Assembly (NCBI GenBank): GCA_037447655.1
Contig: JBBHKE010002522.1
Span: 1-16,719 of the forward strand
DNA length: 16,719 nucleotides
From: Zygnema cylindricum
Lineage: Eukaryota; Streptophyta; Zygnematophyceae; Zygnematales; Zygnemataceae
Direction: 5' to 3'
Part shown: piece by piece, positions 1 to 8,600 of the stretch
Numbering within the stretch: position 1 is the stretch's first letter
Layout of the letters: the number at the start of each line of letters is the position of its first letter
Program-made: the position numbers and the translations under genes
The notes under the pieces: model-generated
Seen by the model: only the letters and a program-made list of their open reading frames with translations
Database searches by the model: none
What the model was told of the DNA's origin: nothing

Positions 1-60
1 TCTCTCTCCATCTTGCTCTCTCACGGGCAATTTATTTGAATGCAAAAAAGTTAGCAATAT

Positions 61-180
61 GTGGGGAAGAAAGAAAAGAGGGACGGGGAGGGAGAGGGAG
101 GGGGAGATGGGAAGAGAGAGGGGGGGAGGGATGATAGGAGTGTGTGAGAGAGGGTGAGAGAGAGGGAGAGAGAGTTGAGG
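61..180. repeat. Purine-rich (GA/GGGA) tract upstream of the gene
   Basis: This stretch is almost all A and G on the + strand, built from GGGA, GAGAG and GGGAGGG words with only scattered T and C. It is a degenerate GA microsatellite. The window itself opens with a short CT run (1-22), the opposite strand type, and a similar CT tract lies beyond the gene (1836-1991). The tract could be a GA-type promoter element or an intron repeat; nothing here decides between them. No TATA box or other core promoter motif was recognised between 1 and 226. Confidence 0.8.
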
Positions 181-195
181 AAATTATTTTGGCAG
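181..195 (+). other. Possible 3' splice acceptor before the coding exon
   Basis: A short T-rich stretch ends in TTGGCAG, an acceptor-like AG at 194-195, and the reading frame of the coding region stays open back to a TGA at 176-178. An exon starting at 196 could therefore join the frame without a stop. The pyrimidine run is short and lies in a GA-rich setting, so the site is weak. It matters because the first ~40 residues of the ORF look like part of a folded protein and could be the continuation of an upstream exon outside the window. Confidence 0.25.
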
Positions 196-226
196 AGGGA
201 GGGAGAGGAGGGAACAGGTTCCGGGA

Positions 227-1558
227 ATGAGAGAGTGTGTGGAGGGCCTCCTTCCTTATACAAATCGACATTTTAGTCGAATCGATCGATTAGTGAGAAG
301 TACTTTTCTTCTCGATTATACCCTTTTATCTATGGCGGTTTTGTCTCCAGAAAATGAGGTAAAGGGAGAGAGAGGGTTATTGTTGTTGGAAAATGGGAAA
401 AAGGGGGAGAAGATCGAGGGAGGGAAGAGAGAGGGAGGGAAGAGAGAGGGAGGGAAGTCGGTAGGGAAGGAAATTGGGAAAACGGAGGAGAAGGGAGGGA
501 AGGAGGTGGTCGAGGAAGAAAATGGGAAAAATGAGGAGGGAGGGAAGGTGGTAGAGGAAGAAAATGGGAAAAAGGAGGAGGAGAGAGAGAAGGGAAAGAA
601 GAGGAAGAAGAGGGAGAAGAAAAGGAAGAATGGGAGGAGAGAGGAGGGTGTCGATTCTGGTGAGACTGCAAATGGGCAAGTGGGGATAGTAGGGGAGGAG
701 AGAGGAGAGGTGAAGGGAGGAGAGGAGACGAGTCATGGGGGGGAGAGTGGGGAGAGGGAGGGAGAAGAGAGTGACAAGGGTTTGGTTGAGGATAGAAAGA
801 TGGAGGGAATAGAAAGTAGAGAGGGAAGGAGAAAAAAGAAAAGGAAAGGGAAGAGTTTGGATTCTCAGGAGGGGGAGAGGGAGAGGAAAGTTAATGGGAT
901 TTCCGGAGAAAAGATTGAAAATAAAGGGGAGGATATGGACATTGTAAACCGTGATGGTGTGAAAGAGGGAGGCGAGGGACGAGAGGGAGGAGAGGGAGGA
1001 GTGGGACGAGAGGGAGGAAAGGGAGGAGAGGGCGGAGAGGGAGGAGAGGGAGGAGAGGGAGGAGAGGGAGGAGAGGGAGGAGAGGGAGGAGAGGGAGGAG
1101 AGGTGGAGGATATTGAGATGAGAAAAAGGACTCCGGAAGGGAATTTTGAAAGTCCGGTCAAGGAGAGGAGGGAAGAAGAATTGAGAGAAGGAAAAACTCC
1201 AAAAAAAAAGAGAAAATTGTCATTGGAGAGTTCTGTGAAAAAAGGGGTAGAGGGAGAGAGGAGTTTGGTGAAAAAGGGGATAAAGGGATTGGGGAGTACG
1301 GTGAAAAAAGGGGTAGAGGGAGAGGGGACTCCGGTGGAAAAGGGAGTTGAGAGAGATGGCAATTTTTCAATGGAGACACCGAAAGGAAAATTTGACGCAA
1401 AAGTGGATTCTGAAAAAAGTGAGAGGTCGATTGAGAAAAATTTCCCAAAAATTAAAAAGAATAAAATCGAAAAAAGTTTTCGTACTCCTTCGAGTGTCAA
1501 AATCGACAAATTTTCTCAGAAAATTTTGAAATCAGTGAAGAGGAGAAAAAGTTTTTAG
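227..1558 (+). CDS. Lys/Glu/Gly-rich low-complexity protein, probably nuclear (hypothetical; perhaps a terminal exon)
   Basis: The frame encodes 443 residues and I do not recognise the family. Residues 1-43 are mixed and hydrophobic and look like ordinary protein. Residues ~44-245 are Lys/Glu/Gly/Arg-rich, with basic clusters at ~122-138 and ~201-210 that resemble nuclear or nucleolar localisation signals. Residues ~248-292 are a Gly-Gly-Glu repeat. A KKKRK cluster lies at 326-330, and four 11-residue repeats (S/T-x-V-K/E-K-G...) at 335-378. The C-terminus is basic (KRRKSF). Six Ser/Thr-Pro sites (T302, S309, T324, T368, T384, T420) lie in the C-terminal third; S309 and T324 fit the S/T-P-x-K form used by cyclin-dependent kinases. 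This suggests, without proving, a chromatin or nucleolar protein. The start at 227 is the first ATG after an in-frame stop, with G at -3; ATG 332 is an alternative. Caution: the middle is nearly all purine and cannot contain stop codons on this strand, so openness is informative only at the two ends. Confidence 0.5.
   Translation: MRECVEGLLPYTNRHFSRIDRLVRSTFLLDYTLLSMAVLSPENEVKGERGLLLLENGKKGEKIEGGKREGGKREGGKSVGKEIGKTEEKGGKEVVEEENGKNEEGGKVVEEENGKKEEEREKGKKRKKREKKRKNGRREEGVDSGETANGQVGIVGEERGEVKGGEETSHGGESGEREGEESDKGLVEDRKMEGIESREGRRKKKRKGKSLDSQEGERERKVNGISGEKIENKGEDMDIVNRDGVKEGGEGREGGEGGVGREGGKGGEGGEGGEGGEGGEGGEGGEGGEGGEVEDIEMRKRTPEGNFESPVKERREEELREGKTPKKKRKLSLESSVKKGVEGERSLVKKGIKGLGSTVKKGVEGEGTPVEKGVERDGNFSMETPKGKFDAKVDSEKSERSIEKNFPKIKKNKIEKSFRTPSSVKIDKFSQKILKSVKRRKSF
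966..1103 (+). repeat. 9-bp coding minisatellite (Gly-Gly-Glu repeats)
   Basis: The 9-bp word GGAGGAGAG recurs about eight times almost perfectly from ~1022 to 1101, preceded by more degenerate copies from 966. Because 9 is a multiple of 3 it keeps the reading frame and gives a Gly-Gly-Glu run. Near-identity of the copies implies recent expansion by slippage, and copy number is likely to vary between individuals. Confidence 0.85.
1229..1360 (+). repeat. Four tandem 33-bp units coding an 11-residue repeat
   Basis: Units start at 1229, 1262, 1295 and 1328. Each encodes S/T-x-V followed by K/E-K-G, a V or I, and a charged or glycine-rich tail. The units have diverged at the DNA level while keeping frame and the V-K/E-K-G core. 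That fits an older, protein-level repeat better than fresh slippage, and is one of the better arguments that the ORF is translated. Confidence 0.8.
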
Positions 1559-1803
1559 TGTGGGTTTTTTAGTTTTTTTAGTTCTTCTTTAGTTTTTTAC
1601 AACTCTTTGTAACCATTTTAAATGAATGAAAAATCATTTTTTTTCCCATTTTTTCTTTTTTATTTTTTTATTTTTTCTGGAAACTCATTTGTTGGAGTTT
1701 AAATGTTTAAAAATTTGAAAAAAGAGAGTTTTCTTTTTTTCTTTTTTTTGGGTATACTCTCGACCTTTTGTTGAATTTCTGAACAGAGTGATAATTTTCC
1801 ACC
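1559..1803 (+). other. T-rich 3' flank, probable 3' UTR
   Basis: Directly after the TAG stop there is a T-rich stretch with repeated TTTTTTAGTT words (1563-1600), then long T runs (about 1638-1680 and 1730-1750). No ORF of note occurs here. The composition changes sharply at the stop codon, from purine-rich to T-rich, as expected at a CDS/3' UTR border. Confidence 0.5.
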
Positions 1804-1828
1804 AATAAATGGTGTGGTTTTTGTTGTC
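1804..1828 (+). promoter_or_regulatory. Candidate poly(A) signal with GT-rich downstream element
   Basis: The canonical AATAAA lies at 1804-1809, about 245 bp after the stop codon of the Lys/Glu-rich frame. It is followed at once by a GT-rich stretch (1810-1828) resembling the downstream element used in metazoan 3' end formation. The GT-rich element is closer than usual to the hexamer. This supports a transcript reading from the + strand gene and ending near 1820-1840. Confidence 0.45.
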
Positions 1829-1835
1829 GATCCGT

Positions 1836-1991
1836 TCTCTCTCCCTCTATCCCTCTCTCCCTCTCTTGCTCTCTCTCTCTCTCCCTTTTTCCTCTCCCGC
1901 TCTCCCTTTTTCCTCCTCTCCCTCTCTCCTCTGTTCCTCTCTCCCTCTCTCCCCCTCTCCCTCTGTTCCACTCGCCCTCTCTCCTTTTCTC
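1836..1991. repeat. CT-rich microsatellite tract
   Basis: The tract is nearly pure pyrimidine on the + strand, made of CTCTCTCC, CCCTCT and TTCCTC words. It is the strand complement in type of the purine tract at 61-180, so the two flank the gene in inverted sense. Small ORFs in it are composition artefacts (Ser/Leu/Pro on +, Arg/Glu/Gly on -). Confidence 0.85.
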
Positions 1992-2008
1992 CGAGTGGAT
2001 CATTATTT

Positions 2009-2200
2009 TCCATGTATAACATAGTTTCTAAACGCTATCCATAATTCCTTATCATACTATTAGTTAGTTCACACTATCCACAATTCCCCATTCTATAATA
2101 CTATATTTTAAACTGTATCTATAATTCCCCGTATTAAACGTATTAGATCACAAGAACTATCCATAATTTCAAATTTATAACAATAGTTTGTAAACACTAA
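2009..2200. repeat. Degenerate ~41-bp tandem repeat
   Basis: The core CTATCCATAATTCC recurs at 2035, 2074, 2115 (as GTATCTATAATTCC) and 2157, giving spacings of 39, 41 and 42 bp. Each core is preceded by a related AT-rich segment, such as ATAGTTTCTAAAC or CAATAGTTTGTAAACAC. A fifth, partial unit lacking the core follows at about 2180-2200. The copies have diverged, so this is an old minisatellite. Confidence 0.7.
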
Positions 2201-2779
2201 CTGCGTTGAGCAGTGTTACCAAAAGAATAGGTTAATCTTATTACCAAATACAGTAGATTGTAAAATGATATGTCACAAATAAATAATAATAAAAAAAGGA
2301 TCCCAAAAAGTTTTTAGTGATGTCAATCATCTCACCACAATTGGAAGGTAGAGATATTTCTGATTCGGTTCCATTTTCCGATCCATTTCCGGTTCTTTTT
2401 TATGTTGGATTTTGTTATCGTTTCCAGTTCTGTTTTCAATTCAGTTTGCAGTTCACTGTGTTCAGGTGGCCCACAGTTTATGACAGAATCCACTAACTTC
2501 CAGATTTCCAGAGGACGACCTGCATCTCTCTCCCCTCCCCCAAACCCCTCACCAAAAGAAAAAAAATCCCACACATATCCAAGCTTACAAAAAAAACTTT
2601 TTTTTCGATACATATGGGTACAATATAAATTCTTATGAGCACTGTTTAAAATCTTTTCTGGCATTTTTTTTCTTTTCCTTCTAAAGTATATTAACAGCAG
2701 TCCACCTTATAATTGGTTTCCAAGTTTCAGCCTTATATTTTCCAAATTTAGGAGGAAACAAAAACTGGGCTAAAATGGG
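2201..2779. other. AT-rich non-coding DNA
   Basis: No gene is supported. A minus-strand ORF of 110 codons (2332-2664) has no recognisable domain; part of it reads through a degenerate GGTTCCATTTTCC-like repeat at ~2367-2400. A small C-rich patch lies at about 2527-2552 and T/A homopolymers are common. The 12-mer CAGTGTTACCAA occurs at 2211-2222 and again at 3021-3032. Confidence 0.6.
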
Positions 2780-2874
2780 CCACTCTCCTCCTCCCCCCCT
2801 CACTGTCTCATTTCCTCTCTTACCACCACTCCCTCTCCCTCTGTTCACCTTTATCCCTCTCTCCGCCTCTCCTC
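2780..2874. repeat. Short CT/C-rich tract
   Basis: This is an interrupted pyrimidine tract (CTCTCCTCCTCCCCCC, CCCTCTCCCTCTG, CCCTCTCTCC). It has the same style as the tracts at 1836-1991 and 4585-5124, showing that CT-rich simple sequence is dispersed through this locus. Confidence 0.75.
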
Positions 2875-3510
2875 GTTTTATTTTTCAAATAATTACATTT
2901 TTTATCACCGACAATTCCCTTACAGTTTATTCATAATTAATCACGAAAGTTTTTTTTTACTACTAGCTATTACTATAGATACATTTTGCCACGTGTCTCA
3001 TTATGGGCCACTTATCTAAACAGTGTTACCAACAAAACAATTTCGAGTCGAAAAAACGGACAAATGTATTGATTCAGTGACTCTCTTTAGCTTCTTTAAT
3101 TAAAGTGGATACATTATTTTTTTGAAGTCTGGCAGATAAAACCATAAAAAAAAAATTTAAGTACCTCAACATCCAGTACACAAGCAATAATAATAATAAA
3201 GAATAGGAAGTTGAATACAACAGAAACAATGAATAGAAAAACATCACAAAAATAAAATAAAAATTGGAGATCATTATGTTTGAAAGATGGTTTTGAATAA
3301 TTATCCATTCAATTGTGATTTGTTTACTAAACAATCTCCTTCAATAGAATTGATAGTAAGACAAAAAAAAAAAAAACTCGATAGTAAGGAAAAACCGTTT
3401 ATTATTTATAACTCGATAGAAATAGGAAAAATATAAGATAGTGGAAACCTAAAACCAAATTGTTAATATAAACCATAAAAAACAATGCATCATCCTGACG
3501 ATCTCTCACC
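2875..3510. other. AT-rich non-coding DNA with homopolymer runs
   Basis: No gene is supported. ORFs of 64-86 codons on the minus strand (3074-3334) are Phe/Leu/Ile-rich, as expected from AT-rich DNA. A word like YGATAGTAAG followed by an A-rich run occurs at 3351, 3379 and, in altered form, 3414, giving a small local repeat around a 14-A run (3363-3376). Confidence 0.6.
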
Positions 3511-3580
3511 GTATTTATATGTATTTAGATGTATTACATGTATTTATGTATTTATATGTATTCATATGTATTTATATGTA
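3511..3580. repeat. GTATTTATAT minisatellite
   Basis: There are eight tandem copies of a unit close to GTATTTATAT. Some copies are trimmed to 8-9 bp and a few carry substitutions (for example GTATTTAGAT, GTATTCATAT). It is a typical AT-rich non-coding minisatellite. Confidence 0.85.
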
Positions 3581-3696
3581 GACATGTTTGTAGTGGTTTT
3601 ATCATCCACTGAATCCCTTTCCTGACTTTTGTAGGTTGTCAATTTATCCTGTAAAAACTTACTATTTGTACTGCGATTTGGCATTATTCTGTTTCA

Positions 3697-3753
3697 ACTT
3701 TTTTTTTTTTTTTGGCTTTTTTTTCTTTTTGGCTGTTTTTTTTTTTTTGGCTG
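3697..3753. repeat. T-run/GGCT repeat
   Basis: Long T runs each end in GGCT or GGCTG (GGCT at 3714, 3731 and 3749), at a spacing of 17-18 bp. It is a small interrupted T-rich tandem repeat with no coding potential. Confidence 0.75.
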
Positions 3754-4584
3754 TTTGTGTGACTCAAGGGCGCTCAATTTTGTAGCAGACGATAGTGAAT
3801 CGAGCTTTATTTATGCATAAAATACTTGTCAGTATAGAGAAAGTACACAAAAGTACATGTAATCCATATGTCTCTTCAAAATACATAAGGTATGATAGCA
3901 GTAAACCACACGTGTGACATAGACAAAGTGACTGTCAAGTACAGTCGGAAGAACAGTTCTCCTTTGTAGTTTTAGCTCAAAATTTAACATTGGTTCGTTG
4001 CTTTTCGTGTCAGTTAAAATATAAATTTTCATAAGACAACAACTCTCATTAAACAATTAGTTGATTATTTTCTTTAAATTTTCTTTGAACGTTTCCTAAA
4101 TAAATATATATTGAGCTTCCAGAAAACAATGCTCAAATAGTCTATTATTACAGTCGAGACAAGGCTATATAAAAGCAAATTGTATGAATAGTTGAGTTAA
4201 AAATTTTTAAAAAAAAAAGGAAAAAAAAAAACCAATAAATTATTTGGACAAAAAAGCCCATATTAGGACAAAAGTTCCCCATATGAAGTCTATAATTATA
4301 ATTATCGACTAAAGGGAGAAAAAGGAGAAAAAGGAGAGAGAGGAGAGAGAGGAGAGAGAGAAAAGCCATTCCCATTCAGAGACAAAGAGCTTACCGTAAA
4401 ACAGGAAACTTTTCCTTTAAACAAAAAAAAATGATATTATAAAACTAAAACATATAAACGGACAAGCAAAGTTAAAAAAAAAAAAAGTGGCGCAATAAAA
4501 ACAGAGTTGTTGAACTAAATTGGGTCATAAAAAGCTTCTATTAAACAAAAAAGAGTCAATTTTATGGTGTTCCAATTATATAGG
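3754..4584. other. AT-rich non-coding DNA
   Basis: No gene is supported. Minus-strand ORFs of 75 codons (3829-4056, 4148-4375) show no domain. A-runs occur at ~4208-4230, 4423-4430 and 4473-4484. A purine tract lies at 4311-4365. Confidence 0.6.
4311..4365. repeat. Purine tract (GGAGAAAAA to GGAGAGAGA)
   Basis: This is a 55-bp all-purine stretch in which GGAGAAAAA units pass into GGAGAGAGA units of about 9 bp. It lies about 220 bp before the much longer pyrimidine region and has the opposite strand polarity. Confidence 0.85.
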
Positions 4585-5124
4585 TTCTCTCTCTCTCTCT
4601 CTCCCTCGCCCTGTCTTCTCCTCTCCCCCCCTCTCTCCCTCTCGCTCGCCCTCCCCATCTGCCTCTCCCTTTCCCTCCCCCTCTACATCCCCCTCCCCAA
4701 CTTTCCCTCCCCCTCTCACCCCCTGGCCCCCTTTCCCCCTCTCCCTCTGCCGCCCTCCCCTTCTCCCCCTCCCTCAAGAGAGCCCCTCCATAGGCGTTCA
4801 CAGCCCCCGAGGATACCCAGTCCCTCCTCTCTCCCTCCTCCCGCTTCCCTTGTCTCTTCTCCCCCCTCCCCACTTTAACTCCCACCCCTTTCTTCCCCCC
4901 CCCCCTTCCCTCCTCTCTCCTTTCTCCTACTCCCAGTTCCCACCCCACCTAGCCCCAGGGCTCCTGGTCCCCCCCCCTCTCCCCAATCCTCAACCCTCAA
5001 CCCCTTTCCCCCCTCCCCTCACCCCCCTCCTCCCTTCCCCCCTCCTTTCATCCCCGTCCTCTGAACACCCAACCCTCAGCTTTCAATCCACACCCAACCC
5101 TCAGCTTTCAATCCCCAGTCCCTA
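4585..5124. repeat. Long CT/C-rich polypyrimidine region
   Basis: More than 500 bp is almost pure C and T on the + strand, starting as a CT microsatellite and becoming C-rich. It is interrupted by a short mixed-sequence island at about 4773-4821. Both Pro/Ser/Leu ORFs on + and Gly/Glu/Arg ORFs on - arise from the composition and are not supported as genes. Within it are two perfect 25-bp direct copies (5065-5089 and 5090-5114), starting ACACCCAACCCTCAGC. Confidence 0.85.
5065..5114. repeat. Perfect 25-bp tandem duplication
   Basis: Positions 5065-5089 and 5090-5114 are identical, back to back. The unit contains the non-repetitive word CAGCTTTCAATCC, so this is a true local duplication and not a chance match of simple sequence. 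Confidence 0.9.
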
Positions 5125-5545
5125 GGCACCACCCACCTTGATCACTCCCCCGACTGTTCTCCCTCCCCCCCTAACTCCCCCCCCCCCTAACTTTCTCTCC
5201 CCACCACTTAATCCCCCCTTCCCCCCTAACATTCCCCTCCCCCCTAAAACCCAACCCCCCCCCCCCGGTAACTTTCTCTCCCCCCCCCCCCTAACTCCCC
5301 CTCACCCCTAACATTCCCCCCCCCCCTTAACATTCCTCCCCCTTTACCTTCCCCCCTCCTAACCCCCCCCCCCCTCCTTAACCCCTCCCCTCCTAACCCC
5401 CCTCCCTCGTTAACCCCTTCCCTCCTAACCCCTCCCCTCCTAACCCCCCTCCCCTCCTAACCCCCCCCCCTCCTAACCCCCCTCCCCTCCTAACCCCCCT
5501 CCCCTCGTAACTCCCCCCCCTTAACCCCCCCTACCTCCCCCCCCC
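5125..5545. repeat. CTAAC-containing C-rich minisatellite (G-rich on the minus strand)
   Basis: About 20 TAAC or TTAA words recur every ~15-20 bp between long C runs. The left part (about 5160-5345) favours CCCTAACTTTCTCTCC and CCCTAACATTCCCC. The right part (about 5350-5520) favours CTCCTAACCCCCCTCCC. The minus strand is therefore GGGGTTAGGAGGGG-like, with dense G runs that should favour G-quadruplexes, while the plus strand could form i-motifs. It resembles TTAGGG telomere DNA only loosely, since spacing and C-run length vary. Confidence 0.85.
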
Positions 5546-5610
5546 TGTAGTGTCGTATTCTCTAGTCCACTATATGCTGTGTGCCACCGAGAGCGGCGTG
5601 CGGCGATTGC
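5546..5610. other. Short unique junction between two repeat blocks
   Basis: This mixed-sequence island separates the polypyrimidine region from the hexamer array. A 5-bp GCGGC/GCCGC stem with a GATT loop (5600-5613) sits at the array's left edge. No gene is seen. It is one of the few unique anchor sequences right of 4585. Confidence 0.6.
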
Positions 5611-8600
5611 CGCCTCGGCCTCGGCCTTGGCTTCGACATCGGCTTCGGCCACAGCCTCGGCCTTGGCTTCGGCCTCGGCTTCGGCCTTCGCTTCGGCCTC
5701 GGCCTTTGCTTCGGCCTAGGCCTCGGCTTCGGCCTCGGCTTCGGTCTCGGCCTCGGCATCGCTTTGGCCTCGGCCTCGGCTTCGGCCACGGCTTCGGCCT
5801 TAGCCTCGGCTTCGGCCTCGACTTCGGCCTTGGCTTCGGCCTCGGCCTCGACCTTGGCTTCGGCCTCGGCCTCGGCCTTGGCTTCGGCCTCGGCTTCGGC
5901 CTTGGCTTCGGCATCGGCTTCGGCCTCGGCTTCCGCCTTGGCTTCGGCCTCGGCCTCGGCTTCAGCATCGGCTTCGACCTCGGCTTCGGCTTCAGTCTCG
6001 GCCTCGACTTCGGCCACGGCTTCGCCCTCGGACTTCGCTTCGGCCTCGGTTTTGGCCTTGGCTTCGGCCTCGGCCTCAACCTTGGCACCGGCCTTGGCTT
6101 CTGCCTCAGCCTCGCCTTCGCTTCGGCCTCGACCTCGGCCTAGGCTTCAGCCTCGGCCTTGGCTTCAGCCTCGGCCTTCACTTCGGCCTTGGCCTCGGCT
6201 TTGGCTTCGGTATTGGCTTCAGCCTCGGCCTCGGCCTCCGCCTTAGCCTTGTCTTCGGCCTTGGTTTCGACCTCGGCCTCGGCTTTGGCCTCAGCTACAG
6301 CCTCAGCTTCGGCCTCGACCTCCGATTCGACCTCGGCTTTGGCCTCAGCCTTCGCTTCGGCATCCACTTCGGCCTCGACTTCGGCCTCAGCTTCGGCCTC
6401 GACCTCAGCTTCGACCTCGGCTTTGGCCTCATCTTTGGCTTCGGCATCGGCTTCGGCATCCGCTTCGGCCTCGGCCTCGGCCTTGGCTTTAGCCTTGGCT
6501 TCGGCCTCGGCTTCAGCCTCGACCTCGTCTTCGGCCTCGGCCTCGACTTCAGCCTCGGCTTCGGCCTCGGCTTCGGCCTTGGCATCAGCCTCGGCCTTGG
6601 CCTTAGCATCGGCCTTAGCTTCGGTCTCGGCCTCGGCCTTGGCTCCGGCCTTGTCTTCGGCCTCAGCCTCGACCACGACTTCAGACTCAACTTCAACCTC
6701 GGCTTCGGCCTTTGCTTCGGCCTCAACTTCGGCCTCGACTTCGGCCTCGGCCTCGGCTTCTGCCTCAGCCTCGGCTTCGGCCTCGGCTCCGGCCTCGGCT
6801 TCAGCCTTGTCTTCAGCCCTCGGCCTTGGCTTCGGCCTTTGGCTTCGATCTCGGCCTTGTCTTTTGCTTCTGGCTCGGCCTCAGCTTCGGCCTCGGTTGC
6901 AACCTCAGCTTGAGCCACGGCCTCGGCTTCGGCCTCGGCTTCGACCTCGGCCTTAGCTACGGCCTTGGCTTTGGCCTAGGCCTCAGCCTTGGCTTCAACC
7001 TCGGCCTGAGCTTCGGCATTAGCCTCAGCTTCGGCCTCGGCTTCGGCCTCAGTTTCGGCCAGAACCACGGCCTCAGCCTCGGCCTTGGCCTCGTCTTCGG
7101 CCTCGACCTCGAATACAGCCTCAGCTTCGGCCTCGGCCTTGGCTTCGGCCTGAGCCTCGGCCTCGGCTTCAGCCTTAGCTTCTGCCTAAGCCTTAGCCTC
7201 GGCTTCGGCCTCAGCTTCGGTCTCAGCTTCGGCCTCAGCTTCAGCCTCAGCCTCCGCTTCGGCGTCGGCCTCGCCTTCGGCCTTGGCTTCTGCCTTCGCT
7301 TCCGCCTAGGCCTCGGCCTCGTCTTTGGCCTCGGCCTTGTCTTCGGTCTCGGCCTTAGCTTCGGCCTCGGCCTCGGCTTCGGCCTCGGCCTCGGCTTTAA
7401 CCTCGGCTTCGGGCTCAGCTTTGGCCTCGGCTTCAGCCTCGGCTTTGGCCTCGGCTTCGGCCTCAGCTTCGGCCTCGGCTTCGGCCTCGGCCTCAGCTTC
7501 GACCTCGGCCTCGACTTTGGCTTTAGCTTCGGCCTCAGATTCGGCCTCGGCCTCGGCTTTGGCCTCAGCTTCGGCCTCGGCCTCGGCTTTGGCCTCGGCT
7601 TCGGCCTTGGCCTTGGCCTCGGCTTCGGCCTTGGCTTCGGCCTTGGCTTTGGCCTTGGCCTCGGCCTTGGCTTTGGCCTTGGCTTCGACCTCGGTCTCGC
7701 CCTTCGCTTCGGCGTTGGCTTCGACCTCGGCCTCGGCCTCGGGGTCGGCCTCGGCTTCGACCTCGGCTTCGACCTCGGCCTCGGCTTTGTCCTCGGCTTC
7801 GGTCTCGGTCTTCGCTTCAACCTCGCCTTCGGCCTCGGCTTCGGCCTCGGCCTCGGCTTCTGCCTCGGCTTTAGCCTCAGCTTCGGCTTCGGCCTCAGCT
7901 TTAGCCTCGGCCTCGGCTTCAGCCTCTGCTTCGGCCTTGGCTTCGGCCTCGGCCTCGACCTTTGCTTCGGCCTTGGCTTCGGCTTCGACTTCGCCCTTGG
8001 CTTCGGCCTCGCTTCGAACTCGGCTTTGGCTTCGGCCTCCGCTTCGGCATCCGCTTCGACCTCGGCTTCGGCCTCGGCCTCGGTTTCGGCCTGAGCCTCG
8101 GCTTCGGCCTCGACTTCGGCCTAGGCTTCGGCTTTGGCCTCGGCTTCGGCCTTGGCTTCGGCCTAGGCCTCGGCCTCGTCTTCGACCTCGTCCTTGGCTT
8201 GGGCCTCGTCCTCGGCTTCGGCCTCAGCTTCGGCCTTGGCTTCAGCCTCGGCTTCGGCCTTTGCTTCGGCCTTGGCTTCGGCCTCTGCTTTAGCCTTGGC
8301 TTCGACCTCGGCTTCCGCCTCAGCTTCGCCCTTCGCTTCGGCCTCGGCTTCGGTCTATGCTTCAGCCTTGGCTTCTGCCTCGGCCTCGGCTTCGACCTTG
8401 GCTTGGGCCTCCGGTTCGACCTCAGCCTCGGTTTTGGCCTCGGCTTAGACTTGGCTTCGGCCTCTGCTTCGGCCTCGGCTTCGGCTTAGCCCTCGCCTTC
8501 GGCTTTAGCCTCGGCTTCGGCCTCGGCTTCGGCATCGGCTTCGGCCTCGGCTTCGGCCTCGGCCTCGGCTTCAGCATCCGCTTCAGCCTCGGCTTTGGCC

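Noticed and set aside
32-271. Small minus-strand ORFs opposite the purine tract
   Set aside because: They are Ser/Pro/Leu products of reading a CT-rich strand, with no other support.
2332-2664. 110-codon minus-strand ORF
   Set aside because: It has no recognisable domain, it sits in AT-rich DNA, and part of it translates a degenerate GGTTCC-type repeat.
2211-3032. MITE or hAT-type transposon bounded by CAGTGTTACCAA
   Set aside because: The copies are in direct, not inverted, orientation, with no target duplication or transposase fragment seen between them.
3074-4375. Hydrophobic minus-strand ORFs of 64-86 codons
   Set aside because: The Phe/Leu/Ile/Tyr-rich translation is what AT-rich DNA gives by chance. 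No domain is seen, nor any splice or start context.
4520-5125. Proline/serine-rich 201-codon + ORF and glycine/arginine-rich minus-strand ORF
   Set aside because: Both lie in the same polypyrimidine stretch. C/T-only DNA limits stop codons on both strands, and the translated composition simply mirrors the bases.
5350-5520. True telomere repeat
   Set aside because: CTAACCC words are present, but spacing and C-run length vary and no regular CCCTAA or CCTAA array is seen.
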